20,663 nucleotides of DNA from Candidatus Spyradosoma merdigallinarum (GCA_018713755.1 DVOG01000112.1:1-20663), one strand, 5' to 3'. Shown: positions 1-7,759, counted from the stretch's first letter. Notes: generated by a model not told the origin, from the letters alone. Numbers and translations are program-made.

Positions 1-2
1 GC

Positions 3-1541
3 GCGACGCTGAGCGGCGGCGTTTCGCTGACGCACAGCGAGGGGGCGGTTTTGACCATCGCGGGAACGCTCGCGCTGAACGCGGACGCCGGCAAAAAGGT
101 TACGCTCGGCGGCGGCAAGGTCGTGCTCGCGCCGACGGCGAAACTCGACCTCGGCGGGAACGCCGCCTCGGGCGCGGCGCAGACGCAGACGCTTTTCGCG
201 GACGCGACGAACGCTTCCTCCGCGCTGGGACGCGGCGCGACGGTGACGATTTTCGAAGGCGGGAACGTCGAAGGCGATGCGGTCGCGTTCCTCGCGACGG
301 ATTCCACGCTGAGCGCGCTCGCGAGTCAATATGCCGTGATTTACGACAAGACGAACGGGCTGACGGTGCAGACGCTGACGAATCCCGAAGCGTTCGCGAA
401 CGGCGTGGACACGAGCGACCTGAGCGCGAGCTTCGTCGCTTGGTCGCTCGGAGACCTCGCGGACGAGCTCGAGACGCTGCCCGCCGGATTCACGGACGCG
501 GCGCAACTCGGAGCGCTCGGCGGCGGGAACGACCCGTTGCTCAACGCGCTGCTCGCGGGCGACACGGGAACGGCGCGCTCGATTCTCGACCGGCTCTCTC
601 CGAAGAGCTACGCGGCGATGATCGCCATGCCCGTCGAAACCTTCCACGACGACGTGCGCAGCATCGCCGCGCGCCTCGAACAGCGCCGGCACGATGCCGC
701 CGCGGGCGTGGACGGCGATTGGCAATTCTTTGCGCAGGCGCAGATGATTTCCGTGGAAAACGACACGGCTTCGGACGCGCCGACGTTCGACTTCGACCGC
801 TACGGCGCGCTTGCGGGCGCGGACGTGAAGCTTGACGAAACGACGCTGCTCGGCGTCGCCGTCGGCGCGGGAACGGGCGATGCGGACATTCACAACGGCG
901 GCGGCAAAATCGAATCGACGGATTTCCGCGCGCTCGCCTACTTCGGGAAAACCTTCGCGGAACGCTTCTACGTGAACGCGGGAGCGCAGCTCGGCTTCGC
1001 CTCCTACGACGTGAAGCGCAGGAGCGATTACGGCGACGCGAACGCGGACGTCGACGGCTGGAACGCGGGCGCGTTCGCGGAGGCGGGCGCGGCGTTCGCG
1101 ATTTCCGAAACGCACGGGCTTTACGCGACGCCCTACGTGGGACTCGCCTACGCGCACGCGGAGACGGATTCGTTCACGGAAAGCGGAAGCGCCCGCGCGG
1201 CCTTCGACGCGGACGCGCTCGAGGGCGACAGCCTGCGTGCGCGCATCGGCTGCGCGTTCTCTTGGGATTTCGCGCTGGCTTCGACGGCCGTGCGCCTCGG
1301 TCTCGACGTCGCGTATTCGCGCGAACTGCTCGACGACGAAATCGACGTGGACGTCCGTTCCGGTTCCGACGAAATCTCGGAAACGGCGGCGGCGCTCCCG
1401 GAAGACGTGTTCTCGATCGGGCCGACGCTGGACGTCGCGCTCACGGCGAGCGCGAGCGTTTACGCGGGCTACGCGTTCAACGCGGGAACGGACTCTTCGA
1501 CGGCGCACAGCGCGAACGTCGGCTTCCGCATGCGCTTCTGA
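3..1541 (+). CDS. Autotransporter, C-terminal part (passenger end plus outer-membrane beta-barrel), 5' truncated
   Basis: The frame is open from the left window edge, so the real start lies upstream and the TTG at 51 is not the start. The first ~150 visible residues are a low-complexity Gly/Ala/Thr/Leu strand-repeat stretch typical of a beta-helical passenger. A helical linker follows (LSPKSYAAM and neighbouring residues). From about visible residue 238 there are alternating amphipathic strands (WQFFAQAQ, YGALAGADVK, FYVNAGAQLGF, LYATPYVGLAYAHA), and the protein ends in FRMRF with a terminal Phe. That matches the autotransporter barrel family (PF03797-type), whose last strand and C-terminal aromatic residue serve as the BAM insertion signal. 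The barrel would sit in the outer membrane and display or release the passenger. The passenger's function cannot be told from this fragment. Seven CGGGAACG copies lie on the sense strand and are read as Gly-Asn or Gly-Thr. A strong terminator follows. Confidence 0.85.
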   Translation, partial: ATLSGGVSLTHSEGAVLTIAGTLALNADAGKKVTLGGGKVVLAPTAKLDLGGNAASGAAQTQTLFADATNASSALGRGATVTIFEGGNVEGDAVAFLATDSTLSALASQYAVIYDKTNGLTVQTLTNPEAFANGVDTSDLSASFVAWSLGDLADELETLPAGFTDAAQLGALGGGNDPLLNALLAGDTGTARSILDRLSPKSYAAMIAMPVETFHDDVRSIAARLEQRRHDAAAGVDGDWQFFAQAQMISVENDTASDAPTFDFDRYGALAGADVKLDETTLLGVAVGAGTGDADIHNGGGKIESTDFRALAYFGKTFAERFYVNAGAQLGFASYDVKRRSDYGDANADVDGWNAGAFAEAGAAFAISETHGLYATPYVGLAYAHAETDSFTESGSARAAFDADALEGDSLRARIGCAFSWDFALASTAVRLGLDVAYSRELLDDEIDVDVRSGSDEISETAAALPEDVFSIGPTLDVALTASASVYAGYAFNAGTDSSTAHSANVGFRMRF

Positions 1542-1558
1542 CGAAAAAACGAAATCGG

Positions 1559-1599
1559 AAAGGGAGGGTCGGCGCCTTGCGCCTGCCCTCCCTTTTTTT
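1559..1599. terminator. Rho-independent terminator between convergent autotransporter and ettA
   Basis: The arm AAAGGGAGGG (1559-1568) pairs with CCCTCCCTTT (1586-1595). Inside it, GGCGC (1571-1575) pairs with GCGCC (1579-1583) around a CTT loop, with one two-base internal mismatch. Seven T residues follow at 1593-1599 on the plus strand. It lies 18 bases after the autotransporter stop and upstream of the convergent ettA stop. On the minus strand the stem is followed by TTTCCGATTTCG and then a T-run, so it probably serves both genes. Confidence 0.88.
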
Positions 1600-1620
1600 C
1601 GTTCCCGCGCGGAGGCGGGA

Positions 1621-3297
1621 TCAGCGGGAAAAGCGGCGGTATTTGATGCGGTGCGGGCGGTCGGGCTCGTGGCCGAGGCGTTTGCGCAGCTCCGCTTCGT
1701 AGGAGGAATAATTTCCTTCGTGCCAGTAAATCCGCGAGTCGCCCTCGAAGGCGAGAATGTGCGTCGCGACGCGGTCGAGGAACCAGCGGTCGTGCGTGAC
1801 GACGACGGCGCATCCGGCGAAGGCGTTCAGCGCGTCCTCGAGCGCGCGGATCGTGTTCACGTCGAGGTCGTTCGTCGGCTCGTCCAGCAGCAGGACGTTC
1901 GCGCCGCTTTTGAGCATGCGCGCGAGGTGAACGCGGTTGCGTTCGCCGCCGGAAAGCAGCCCGACGAGCTTCTGCTGCTCCGCGCCCGTGAACCCGAAGC
2001 GCGCCGCGTATTGCCGCGCGGGAACGCGCGCCTTGCCGAGCTCGACGATTTCGTTCCCGTCGGAAATGACTTCCCAGAGCGGCTTGGAGCCGTCGAGCGC
2101 GTCGCGCGACTGGTCGACGTAGGCGAGCTTCACGGTTTCGCCGAGCGTGATCGTTCCCGAGTCGGGTTTTTCCGCTCCCGTGATCATTTTGAAAAGCGTC
2201 GTCTTTCCGGCGCCGTTCGGCCCGATGACGCCGACGATTCCGCCGGCGGGCAGCGTGAAGTTCACGCGGTCGAGCAGCAGGCGGTCGCCGAAGCCTTTCG
2301 TGAGATTTTCCGCGACGATGACTTTTTCGCCGAGGCGCGGTCCCGCGGGAATGAAGATTTCCATCGTCTTTTCGAGCTCGCGTTCGTCCTGCCGGCACAT
2401 TTCTTCGTAGGCGCGCAGACGGGCCTTGTTTTTGGCGAGGCGTCCGCTCGGCGACGTCGCCGCCCAGCGGCGTTCCCGCTCCATGGTTTTCCGCCGCGCG
2501 GAGGCGACTTTTTCCTCGGCGGCGAGGCGCTTTTCCTTCTGTTCGAGCCACGAGGAATAATTTCCTTTCCACGGAATGCCGTAGCCGCGGTCGATTTCCA
2601 GAATCCACCCGGCGACGTTGTCGAGGAAATAACGGTCGTGCGTGATCGCGATGACGGTGCCTTTGTACTGGTGCAGGTGGCGTTCGAGCCAGTCGATGGT
2701 TTCCGCGTCGAGATGATTCGTCGGTTCGTCGAGCAGGAGAATGTCGGGTTCCTGCAGCAGAAGGCGGCAGAGCGCGACGCGGCGCTTTTCGCCGCCGGAA
2801 AGCGTTCCCGCGAGCGCGTTTTCGTCCGGGCAGCGCAGCGCGTCCATCGCCATTTCGATGCGCGAGTCCAAATCCCAGGCGCCGGAAGCGTCGAGCTTCT
2901 CCTGAATTTCGCCCTGCCGCGCGAGGATTTTTTCCTGTTCGGCGGGATCGTCGGTTTCCTCGAGACGGGCGAAAGTTTCGTCGTAGTCTTCGAGGAGTTT
3001 CCGCGTTCCCGCGACGCCCTCTTCGACGCATTCGCGCACGGTTTTTTCGGGGTCGAGGCGCGGTTCCTGCTCGAGGTAGCCGATCGTGTAGCCGGGAACG
3101 CGGGTGATTTCTCCCTCGTATTGCGTGTCGACGCCCGCCATGATGCGGAGCAGCGTCGATTTGCCCGAGCCGTTCACGCCGAGAACGCCGATTTTCGCGC
3201 CGTAAAAATACGACAGCGAAACGTCTTTGAGAATCGGCTTTTTCTCGAATCCCTTCGAAAGCCGCGACATCGTGAAGATGATTTTTTCTTCCGCCAT
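1621..3297 (-). CDS. ettA: Energy-dependent translational throttle protein EttA (ABC-F ATPase)
   Basis: This is a 558-residue ABC-F protein (E. coli EttA has 555). It binds the ribosomal E site and gates the first elongation steps according to ATP/ADP ratio; it is cytoplasmic and not a transporter. The sequence shows two ABC domains: Walker A GVNGSGKST (40-48) and GPNGAGKTT (359-367), signature LSGGE at 167-171 and 448-452, and Walker B LLLDEPTNHLD and LLLDEPTNDLD. Between them is the P-site tRNA interaction motif region (about 243-320, with SGRLAKNKARLRAYEEM), which marks EttA rather than Uup or an antibiotic-resistance ABC-F. Start MAEEK is chosen by homology and by an AAAGG purine patch 10 bases upstream; in-frame codons further upstream are not EttA-like. 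A CGTTCCCG octamer (sense strand) fills the gap between that patch and the ATG. It lies 46 bases downstream of rpe on the same strand. Confidence 0.96.
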   Translation of the reverse strand: MAEEKIIFTMSRLSKGFEKKPILKDVSLSYFYGAKIGVLGVNGSGKSTLLRIMAGVDTQYEGEITRVPGYTIGYLEQEPRLDPEKTVRECVEEGVAGTRKLLEDYDETFARLEETDDPAEQEKILARQGEIQEKLDASGAWDLDSRIEMAMDALRCPDENALAGTLSGGEKRRVALCRLLLQEPDILLLDEPTNHLDAETIDWLERHLHQYKGTVIAITHDRYFLDNVAGWILEIDRGYGIPWKGNYSSWLEQKEKRLAAEEKVASARRKTMERERRWAATSPSGRLAKNKARLRAYEEMCRQDERELEKTMEIFIPAGPRLGEKVIVAENLTKGFGDRLLLDRVNFTLPAGGIVGVIGPNGAGKTTLFKMITGAEKPDSGTITLGETVKLAYVDQSRDALDGSKPLWEVISDGNEIVELGKARVPARQYAARFGFTGAEQQKLVGLLSGGERNRVHLARMLKSGANVLLLDEPTNDLDVNTIRALEDALNAFAGCAVVVTHDRWFLDRVATHILAFEGDSRIYWHEGNYSSYEAELRKRLGHEPDRPHRIKYRRFSR

Positions 3298-3343
3298 GAC
3301 GGGAACGCCTTTCTGCTGTGCGGTTGAGCGAGGAGAGAGCCTC

Positions 3344-4000
3344 TCAGACTTCGCCGCGGCAGACGCGGATGAAGCGCGCCTTGTCCGGCGCATTGAAGAA
3401 CGCCGTTCCCGCCACGAGCGTGTCCGCTCCCGCGGCGAGGCAGCGCGGCGCGGTCGTTTCGTCGACGCCGCCGTCGACTTCGATGCGCCAGTTCCCGCCG
3501 CGTTCCCGCCGGAGCCGCGCGAGGGTTTCGATTTTCGGCAGGACGTCGGCGATGAATTTTTGCCCGCCGAAGCCCGGGAACACGGACATCACGAGCACGA
3601 GGTCGACCTCGTCGAGAAACGGCAGGAGCGCCTCCGCGGGCGTGTCGGGATTGAGCGAAATTCCCGCCTGTTTCCCGAGCGCGCGAATGCGGCGCAGCGT
3701 CTCCGCCTTCGGGTAATCCGGCTCGACGTGCACGGTGATGAGGTCCGCGCCCGCCTCGGCGAATTTTTCGACGTAGGCGTCGGGCCGCGCCAGCATCAGG
3801 TGCGTGTCGAAAAAGAGCGAATCGTCGCGGGAGCGCAGCGCCTTCACGACGCCGGGACCGAACGAGATGTTCGGCACGAAATTCCCGTCCATGATGTCGA
3901 GATGCAGCCACGTCAGACCGCATTCCCGCACGACGTTCAGCCCTTCGCCGAGCGCCGCGTGGTCGGCGGCGAGAATGGAAGGCGAGAGAATTTTTTTCAT
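3344..4000 (-). CDS. rpe: Ribulose-phosphate 3-epimerase
   Basis: This 218-residue TIM-barrel enzyme interconverts D-ribulose 5-phosphate and D-xylulose 5-phosphate in the cytoplasmic pentose phosphate pathway. Family motifs are all visible: LSPSILAAD at the N-terminus, HLDIMDGNFVPN (33-44, with metal ligands His33 and Asp35), THLML (66-70, His67), the phosphate loop region FPGFGGQKF (141-149), and EVDGGV (174-179, Asp176 as the second acid). The length fits the usual ~220. Start MKKIL is preferred over an ATG seven codons upstream because it matches the family N-terminus; the upstream purines (AAGAAG) are only a weak ribosome site. It is followed by ettA on the same strand with no obvious terminator between them. 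Confidence 0.96.
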   Translation of the reverse strand: MKKILSPSILAADHAALGEGLNVVRECGLTWLHLDIMDGNFVPNISFGPGVVKALRSRDDSLFFDTHLMLARPDAYVEKFAEAGADLITVHVEPDYPKAETLRRIRALGKQAGISLNPDTPAEALLPFLDEVDLVLVMSVFPGFGGQKFIADVLPKIETLARLRRERGGNWRIEVDGGVDETTAPRCLAAGADTLVAGTAFFNAPDKARFIRVCRGEV

Positions 4001-4028
4001 CGGTTCTTCTTGTTCCGGCATCGTTTTT

Positions 4029-4044
4029 CGAAAAAAGTTTTTCG
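4029..4044. other. AT-rich hairpin between rpe and the upstream unknown gene
   Basis: CGAAAA (4029-4034) pairs with TTTTCG (4039-4044) around a short loop. It lies inside a 60-base gap with several A and T runs, in sharp contrast to its GC-rich surroundings. It sits just after the stop of the 4061-4579 gene on the minus strand. It could be a weak terminator or simply AT-rich leader sequence for rpe. Confidence 0.25.
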
Positions 4045-4060
4045 CAAAAAAAGGAGTGAA

Positions 4061-4579
4061 TCACGCCGCGGAGGCGTTCCCGCAGAGCATCCCGTAAACG
4101 GACGCGAGCGGCACGCAGGCCGGCAACCCGTAAGGCGAAGCGAGGCAGTCCTCGGCGGAAACGCCGTTGCGCTTCAGCGCGGCTGGAATTTCCGCGGGAG
4201 CGCGCACGGTTTCGATCGCCTCGAAGGTTTCCGGCTCGAAAAGCGTCCACAGCGGGAAGCGGTAGAGCACCGCCCAGTCGTCGTCGCTCCCGCGCGGGAC
4301 GCAGCACGCGAGGAGCCGCGCGCGCGTGCGCAGAAACGCGGGAACGCCGGCCTCAAGCGGCGCGGCGCCGAGAAGCAGCTCCTCGTTCAGAAAAACCGCG
4401 TCGGCGCGGAAGTCGGGAACGATTTCCGCGCCGCCCGACGCGCCGATGCGGAAGGAAACGCCGAAGCCCGACATTTCCGCCGGAAACGTTCCGACGCTCC
4501 CGCGGACGCCCGACAGACAGTTGATCCACTCGACGCGCAGCGCGGAAAAAGCGCCGTCACTGTGCTGCGGGAACGCCAT
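4061..4579 (-). CDS. Unknown protein, 172 aa, overlapping the preceding envelope-protein gene
   Basis: I do not recognise this family. The protein has no signal peptide or clear membrane segment. It is moderately acidic, with several Cys (LLACCVP, EDCLASPYG, LCGNASAA) and a WAVLYRFPLWTLFEPETFEAIE segment that looks like an ordinary folded domain. The ATG at 4579 lies inside the upstream gene, so the two reading frames overlap by 23 bases. A purine-rich AGGAAGAGAAG upstream of it is a plausible ribosome site, which supports the start and suggests translational coupling. The reading frame avoids stops and gives a normal amino-acid mix, while the competing frames here are Arg/Ala-rich shadows. 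The function may be linked to its overlapping partner. Confidence 0.6.
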   Translation of the reverse strand: MAFPQHSDGAFSALRVEWINCLSGVRGSVGTFPAEMSGFGVSFRIGASGGAEIVPDFRADAVFLNEELLLGAAPLEAGVPAFLRTRARLLACCVPRGSDDDWAVLYRFPLWTLFEPETFEAIETVRAPAEIPAALKRNGVSAEDCLASPYGLPACVPLASVYGMLCGNASAA

Positions 4580-5363
4580 CGACGTTCTTCTCTTCCTGCG
4601 ACTGCGCGGCCTGAAGCGTCGGCGCGTCCAGCGTCGGGAACGGCGCGGAAGGCAGCCCCGCTTCGTAAATTTCCCGCAGCAGCACGGGCGAATCCGAAAA
4701 ATAAAGCACGTGCAGCATCCCGTTTTCCGGCGTTCCGCGGTAAACGGTCTCCGCGTCGAATTTCACCGGCGCGAGCGCCGCGGGTTCGTAGGCGAACGCC
4801 GGACGCGGGCCCTTTGCGTTCTCGGCTTCCGTGTGAAGATACACGAGAAACGTGTCTCCGCCGTCCGCTTTCGGCGCGACGAAGATGAACGGACGCGCGA
4901 CGACGCTTTCGTCCACGCCCGCCATCGCCGCGTCGCTGAAACGCGCGCCGAGCGCGCCCTCTTCCGGACGAATTTCCACGCGCTCGGAAGTTTCGCCGGC
5001 GGGCAGCCCGTAAAACGCGCTCGCGACGAAGGAGTCCGTCACGCGGACGAAAAGCCGGACGCCGCCGGGAAAACCCGCCACTTCGTATTCGCCCGTCGAG
5101 GAATTGCTCGCCGCCACGCCGATTTGCTCGGGAACGAGCCGCCGCCCCCGCCCGTCTTCCAAAACGATGTCCGACCACGAAAAAAGCTGAACGCCGCCGC
5201 GACGCAGCGCGTGCTGCAGCGTCCCCTCGTGCATGCGCAGCTCATAGACGGTTTTTCCGTCCGGGCTGCGCAGCAGAAGCATTTTTCCCGAAAGCAGGAC
5301 GACAGCCAGCACGATGATTGCCGCGAACGCCCCGAAGAAGACGACCATCAGTTTCTTGACCAT
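4557..5363 (-). CDS. Unknown membrane-anchored envelope protein, 268 aa
   Basis: I do not recognise this family. The N-terminus MVKKLMVVFFGAFAAIIVLAVVLL is an uncleaved anchor or signal-like hydrophobic helix (about residues 5-25). About 240 mostly polar residues follow, probably periplasmic, with beta-rich stretches (KTVYELRMHEG, GVRLFVRVTDSFVASAFYGL, TFLVYLHTEAEN) and an acidic Gln/Glu-rich tail. This topology resembles the Oxa1/YidC periplasmic N-domain in general character (YELRMHEGTLQHALRRGGVQLFSW), but no five-helix insertase core follows, so that is only a loose resemblance. Start MVKK at 5363 is chosen because the hydrophobic helix follows directly; no clear Shine-Dalgarno is visible. 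It lies between the CPBP protease gene and the 172-aa unknown on the same strand. Confidence 0.65.
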   Translation of the reverse strand: MVKKLMVVFFGAFAAIIVLAVVLLSGKMLLLRSPDGKTVYELRMHEGTLQHALRRGGVQLFSWSDIVLEDGRGRRLVPEQIGVAASNSSTGEYEVAGFPGGVRLFVRVTDSFVASAFYGLPAGETSERVEIRPEEGALGARFSDAAMAGVDESVVARPFIFVAPKADGGDTFLVYLHTEAENAKGPRPAFAYEPAALAPVKFDAETVYRGTPENGMLHVLYFSDSPVLLREIYEAGLPSAPFPTLDAPTLQAAQSQEEKNVDGVPAAQ

Positions 5364-5409
5364 AATTGCTTGGCGGAAAGGATATGCGCCGCGCGCGCGG
5401 GAACGCAAA

Positions 5410-6054
5410 TTAAATCCACGACGTCACGTGCCCTTGCGCGAGCTTGACGAAGAAGACGACGACGTTTTTCGCCAAGTGCGCAGCGACGGGAGCGAGCAGC
5501 GACGCGTGCGGATTCCACCGGAAAAACCGCACGAAGTAAAACCAGAGCGCTCCCGCGAAAATGAAGCCCGTGGAGAAGAAGCCCTTCGCCGAAAGATTCA
5601 GCGAAAAGCCCTCGCGAATCGCCGCGAACGTTCCCGCGGAACGGTCGTCCGGCATCTCGAAACTCCACAAATGGTCGTGCATCAAAGCGAAAATCAGGGA
5701 AAACGCGACGATGCTCGCCCAGCGCGCCGCGTTCCCGCGGCGTTCCACGACGAGATAGCCGCGGAAAATCACCTCTTCCGTGAACGCCGCCGCGACGAAA
5801 AGCGGCAGCGCGAGCCACGAAACGTCCTTCTGCTCCTCCGCGATGCCGAGCCGAATTTCGCCCCAAACCTCCAGCCCGAGCAACACAAGCGTTCCCGCGA
5901 CGGCGACGGCGACGGCGCGCGCCGGGCACGACGACGCGCCGGGAAGCCCGCCGCCGCCCTGCGGATTTTCTTTCGCCTCGCGAAACCACATCCGCGCCAG
6001 CCAAAGCGCGACGGCGACGAAAAGCGCGACGCCTACGGGGTTCAGGGACGTCAT
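5410..6054 (-). CDS. CPBP-family intramembrane metalloprotease (Abi/Rce1-like)
   Basis: This 214-residue polytopic membrane protein has the three signature motifs of the CPBP family (PF02517): the glutamate pair in FTEEVIFRG (EE at 93-94, Arg98), a histidine after FALMH (126), and HLAKN (193-197). These residues form the active site of Rce1-like proteases. Hydrophobic helices flank each motif (about 5-22, 47-62, 80-92, 112-127, 163-178, 186-205). Family members cut membrane substrates or act in bacteriocin self-immunity or protein sorting; the substrate here is unknown. The start is supported by AAAGGA about nine bases upstream of the ATG. It stands between the exbD-like gene (49 bases upstream) and two unknown envelope genes. 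Confidence 0.85.
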   Translation of the reverse strand: MTSLNPVGVALFVAVALWLARMWFREAKENPQGGGGLPGASSCPARAVAVAVAGTLVLLGLEVWGEIRLGIAEEQKDVSWLALPLFVAAAFTEEVIFRGYLVVERRGNAARWASIVAFSLIFALMHDHLWSFEMPDDRSAGTFAAIREGFSLNLSAKGFFSTGFIFAGALWFYFVRFFRWNPHASLLAPVAAHLAKNVVVFFVKLAQGHVTSWI

Positions 6055-6103
6055 GGCGTGAAATCCTTTGCTTTCCTTTTTTCTCAGACGACCGTCCGCG
6101 CGC

Positions 6104-6622
6104 TCACCGCGTGTTTTCCGGCTGCAGCAGCGGCGATTCTCCGGCGATCTGCAGCGTGTCGAAACCCGCCTTTCCCGCGAGTTCCGCGATTTTGAAAAGT
6201 CCCTGCACGCTCACGGAACGGTTCAGCTTGAGCAGAAGCGTCCTCCGTTCCCGCGGCTCGCCTTCCGGCGCGGCGCCCATGCGGGCGAAAACCTGCTCCG
6301 GCGTCTCGTAAATGTGTTCGCCGAAGATGAACATCGCGTCGCTCTTCACCGTCAGCACGGCGCTCGCCTCCGTGCCCGGGAGCGGCGTTTCCGCGCGCGG
6401 CAGCGCGAAGGCGGCGACGGAAGAAGCGGGCGGCGTTCCCGCGGCATCGCCGTCGGAAAGCTTCACGGAAATTCCCGGCGCGAAGATGAATTTCGAGCCG
6501 GTCAGCATCAGCAGCACGACGATCAGCAAAACGTTGAAAAGCGGGACGGGTTCGAGCCCCGCGTCCAGCTTTTCGCGAAGGCGTTCCCGAAGGCGGAAAG
6601 GACTGCTCGAGAGATTCTGCAT
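6104..6622 (-). CDS. ExbD/TolR-like energy-transduction protein with Asn in place of the membrane Asp
   Basis: This 172-residue protein has the ExbD/TolR layout: a short cytoplasmic N-terminus, one membrane helix (about 27-47: PLFNVLLIVVLLMLTG), the APGISVKL segment after it, and a periplasmic domain with the family's beta/alpha pattern (ASAVLTVKSDAMFIFGEHIY, RTLLLKLNRSVSVQGLFKIAELAGKAGFDTLQIA). ExbD and TolR work with ExbB/TolQ to couple the proton gradient to TonB or Tol processes. In classical members the helix begins PLIDV, whose Asp carries the proton; here the motif reads PLFNV, with Asn30. No exbB/tolQ, tonB or tolB lies in this window. It may be a divergent branch with a structural role or a relocated proton-binding residue. 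Start at 6622; there is only a weak AGAAAAA upstream. Divergent from folE2. Confidence 0.75.
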   Translation of the reverse strand: MQNLSSSPFRLRERLREKLDAGLEPVPLFNVLLIVVLLMLTGSKFIFAPGISVKLSDGDAAGTPPASSVAAFALPRAETPLPGTEASAVLTVKSDAMFIFGEHIYETPEQVFARMGAAPEGEPRERRTLLLKLNRSVSVQGLFKIAELAGKAGFDTLQIAGESPLLQPENTR

Positions 6623-6661
6623 ACGGTTTTTCTGCGCTTTGTTCTGCGCCCTATTCTGCCC
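6615..6661. repeat. Short direct repeats TTCTGC at the exbD start
   Basis: TTCTGC occurs at 6615, 6630, 6642 and 6654; the last three are exactly 12 bases apart, and the units share the longer form TTCTGCGCY-T. On the exbD strand this reads GCGCAGAA repeats running into the start codon. It could be an operator, a small slipped-strand duplication or part of the leader. Confidence 0.5.
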
Positions 6662-6727
6662 GTTCGCGCTCCCGCTGTCGAGGGCGGAAAACGCGCGTTC
6701 CCGCGGCGACGCGGAAAATTTTCGGAT

Positions 6728-6758
6728 TTTACAAGCGCGGGCGAATGTGAAATTCTAT
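6728..6758 (+). promoter_or_regulatory. Possible promoter of folE2
   Basis: TTTACA (6728-6733) and TTCTAT (6753-6758) are separated by 19 bases in the AT-richer half of the 156-base divergent gap between exbD and folE2. The expected transcript would start about 12 bases before the folE2 ATG and would lack a Shine-Dalgarno. The boxes match the sigma-70 consensus only moderately and the spacer is long. Confidence 0.3.
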
Positions 6759-6778
6759 CAGTTCGATTTTTTTTCGAC

Positions 6779-7717
6779 ATGAGCGAAGATTCTCCTTTGA
6801 GATTTTATGATGCGGATTTCGCCGTGACGCCGGAATACCGCGCGTCGCTGCCGGACATGCAGAACCGGAACGAAACGACGATTCCCGGCGGAAAAGTCCC
6901 GCTGCTTCAGGTCGGCATGTCGAATTTCCGCCTGCCGCTGCGCATCGCGCGGCGCGGGAACGCCGAGCCGGTTTCCGTCGAGGCTTCCGTCACGGGAACG
7001 GTTTCGCTCGACGCCGAACACAAGGGCATCAACATGTCGCGCATCGTCCGCATTTTCTACGAATTTCAGGACGAAGTCTTCGCGCCGGCGACGCTGAAAA
7101 AAGTCCTCGCGCGCTACCTGTCGGAAATCGGCAGTTCCCGCGCGCAAGTCCGCCTGGATTTCAATTATCCGATTCTGCAGAAAAGCCTGCGCAGCGGGCT
7201 CGCCGGCTTCCAGTATTACTCCTGCGCCTACGAAGGCATTCTCGAAGACGGGAAATTCCGCGCGTTCGTGCATTTCGACTTCGTCTATTCCTCGGCGTGC
7301 CCGTGTTCCGCCGAGCTTTCCGAGCACGCCCGCGCCTCGCGCAACATCCTCGGCATTCCGCATTCCCAGCGCTCGAAGGCGCGCGTGCTCGCGGAAATCG
7401 ATCCCGCGCAGGAAATTTTCGTCGAAGATTTCCGGGATCTCTGCCTGCGCGCGCTGCACACGGAAACGCAGGTCATGGTCAAGCGCGAGGACGAACAGGC
7501 GTTCGCCGAGCTCAACGGCGCCTACTACAAGTTCGTGGAAGACGCGGCGCGGCTGCTCTTCGTGCAGTTCGCCGCGGATTCGCGCGTGCTCGATTTCCGC
7601 ATCGTCTGCGCGCACCTCGAGTCGCTGCATTCGCACGACGCGGTGTCCGTCATCGTCAAGGGCGTTCCCGGCGGCCTCGGGCACAGCTTTTCGGATTTCC
7701 GCGCCCTCGTCTGCTGA
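6779..7717 (+). CDS. folE2: GTP cyclohydrolase FolE2 (type IB)
   Basis: This 312-residue protein matches the COG1469/PF02649 family, which converts GTP to 7,8-dihydroneopterin triphosphate, the first step toward folate and queuosine-type pteridines. Visible motifs include LPDMQNR (24-30), VGMSNFRLPL (45-54), HKGINMSR (81-88), SACPCSAEL (172-180, with the active-site Cys region), HSQRS (195-199), VKREDEQAFAELNG (234-247), KFVEDAARLL (251-260) and ESLHSHDA (281-288). FolE2 can use metals other than zinc and often replaces or backs up zinc-dependent FolE. Start MSEDS is set by the family N-terminus; the frame stays open upstream but that extension is only antisense to exbD. A T-rich stretch precedes the ATG and no Shine-Dalgarno is visible. 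I looked for a Zur-type palindrome upstream and found none. Confidence 0.94.
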   Translation: MSEDSPLRFYDADFAVTPEYRASLPDMQNRNETTIPGGKVPLLQVGMSNFRLPLRIARRGNAEPVSVEASVTGTVSLDAEHKGINMSRIVRIFYEFQDEVFAPATLKKVLARYLSEIGSSRAQVRLDFNYPILQKSLRSGLAGFQYYSCAYEGILEDGKFRAFVHFDFVYSSACPCSAELSEHARASRNILGIPHSQRSKARVLAEIDPAQEIFVEDFRDLCLRALHTETQVMVKREDEQAFAELNGAYYKFVEDAARLLFVQFAADSRVLDFRIVCAHLESLHSHDAVSVIVKGVPGGLGHSFSDFRALVC

Positions 7718-7759
7718 CTTTTTTTCCGCTCCGTTTTTTCAGAAAGAAAGAAGAAAAAA

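Noticed and set aside
1237..3327. 696-residue plus-strand open frame over ettA
   Set aside because: It is antisense to a textbook EttA. High GC in third positions removes stops from the opposite strand; the product is Arg/Phe/Val-rich with no family pattern.
6068..6778. Long N-terminal extension of FolE2
   Set aside because: The frame is open but lies antisense to the ExbD-like gene; the family N-terminus begins at MSEDS (6779).
6721..6778. Zur box or riboswitch upstream of folE2
   Set aside because: No convincing palindrome and too little untranslated sequence for a riboswitch.
7718..7759. T-run/A-run hairpin between folE2 and aguA as a terminator
   Set aside because: The A-rich arm is better explained as the purine leader of aguA, and the stem has only one GC pair.
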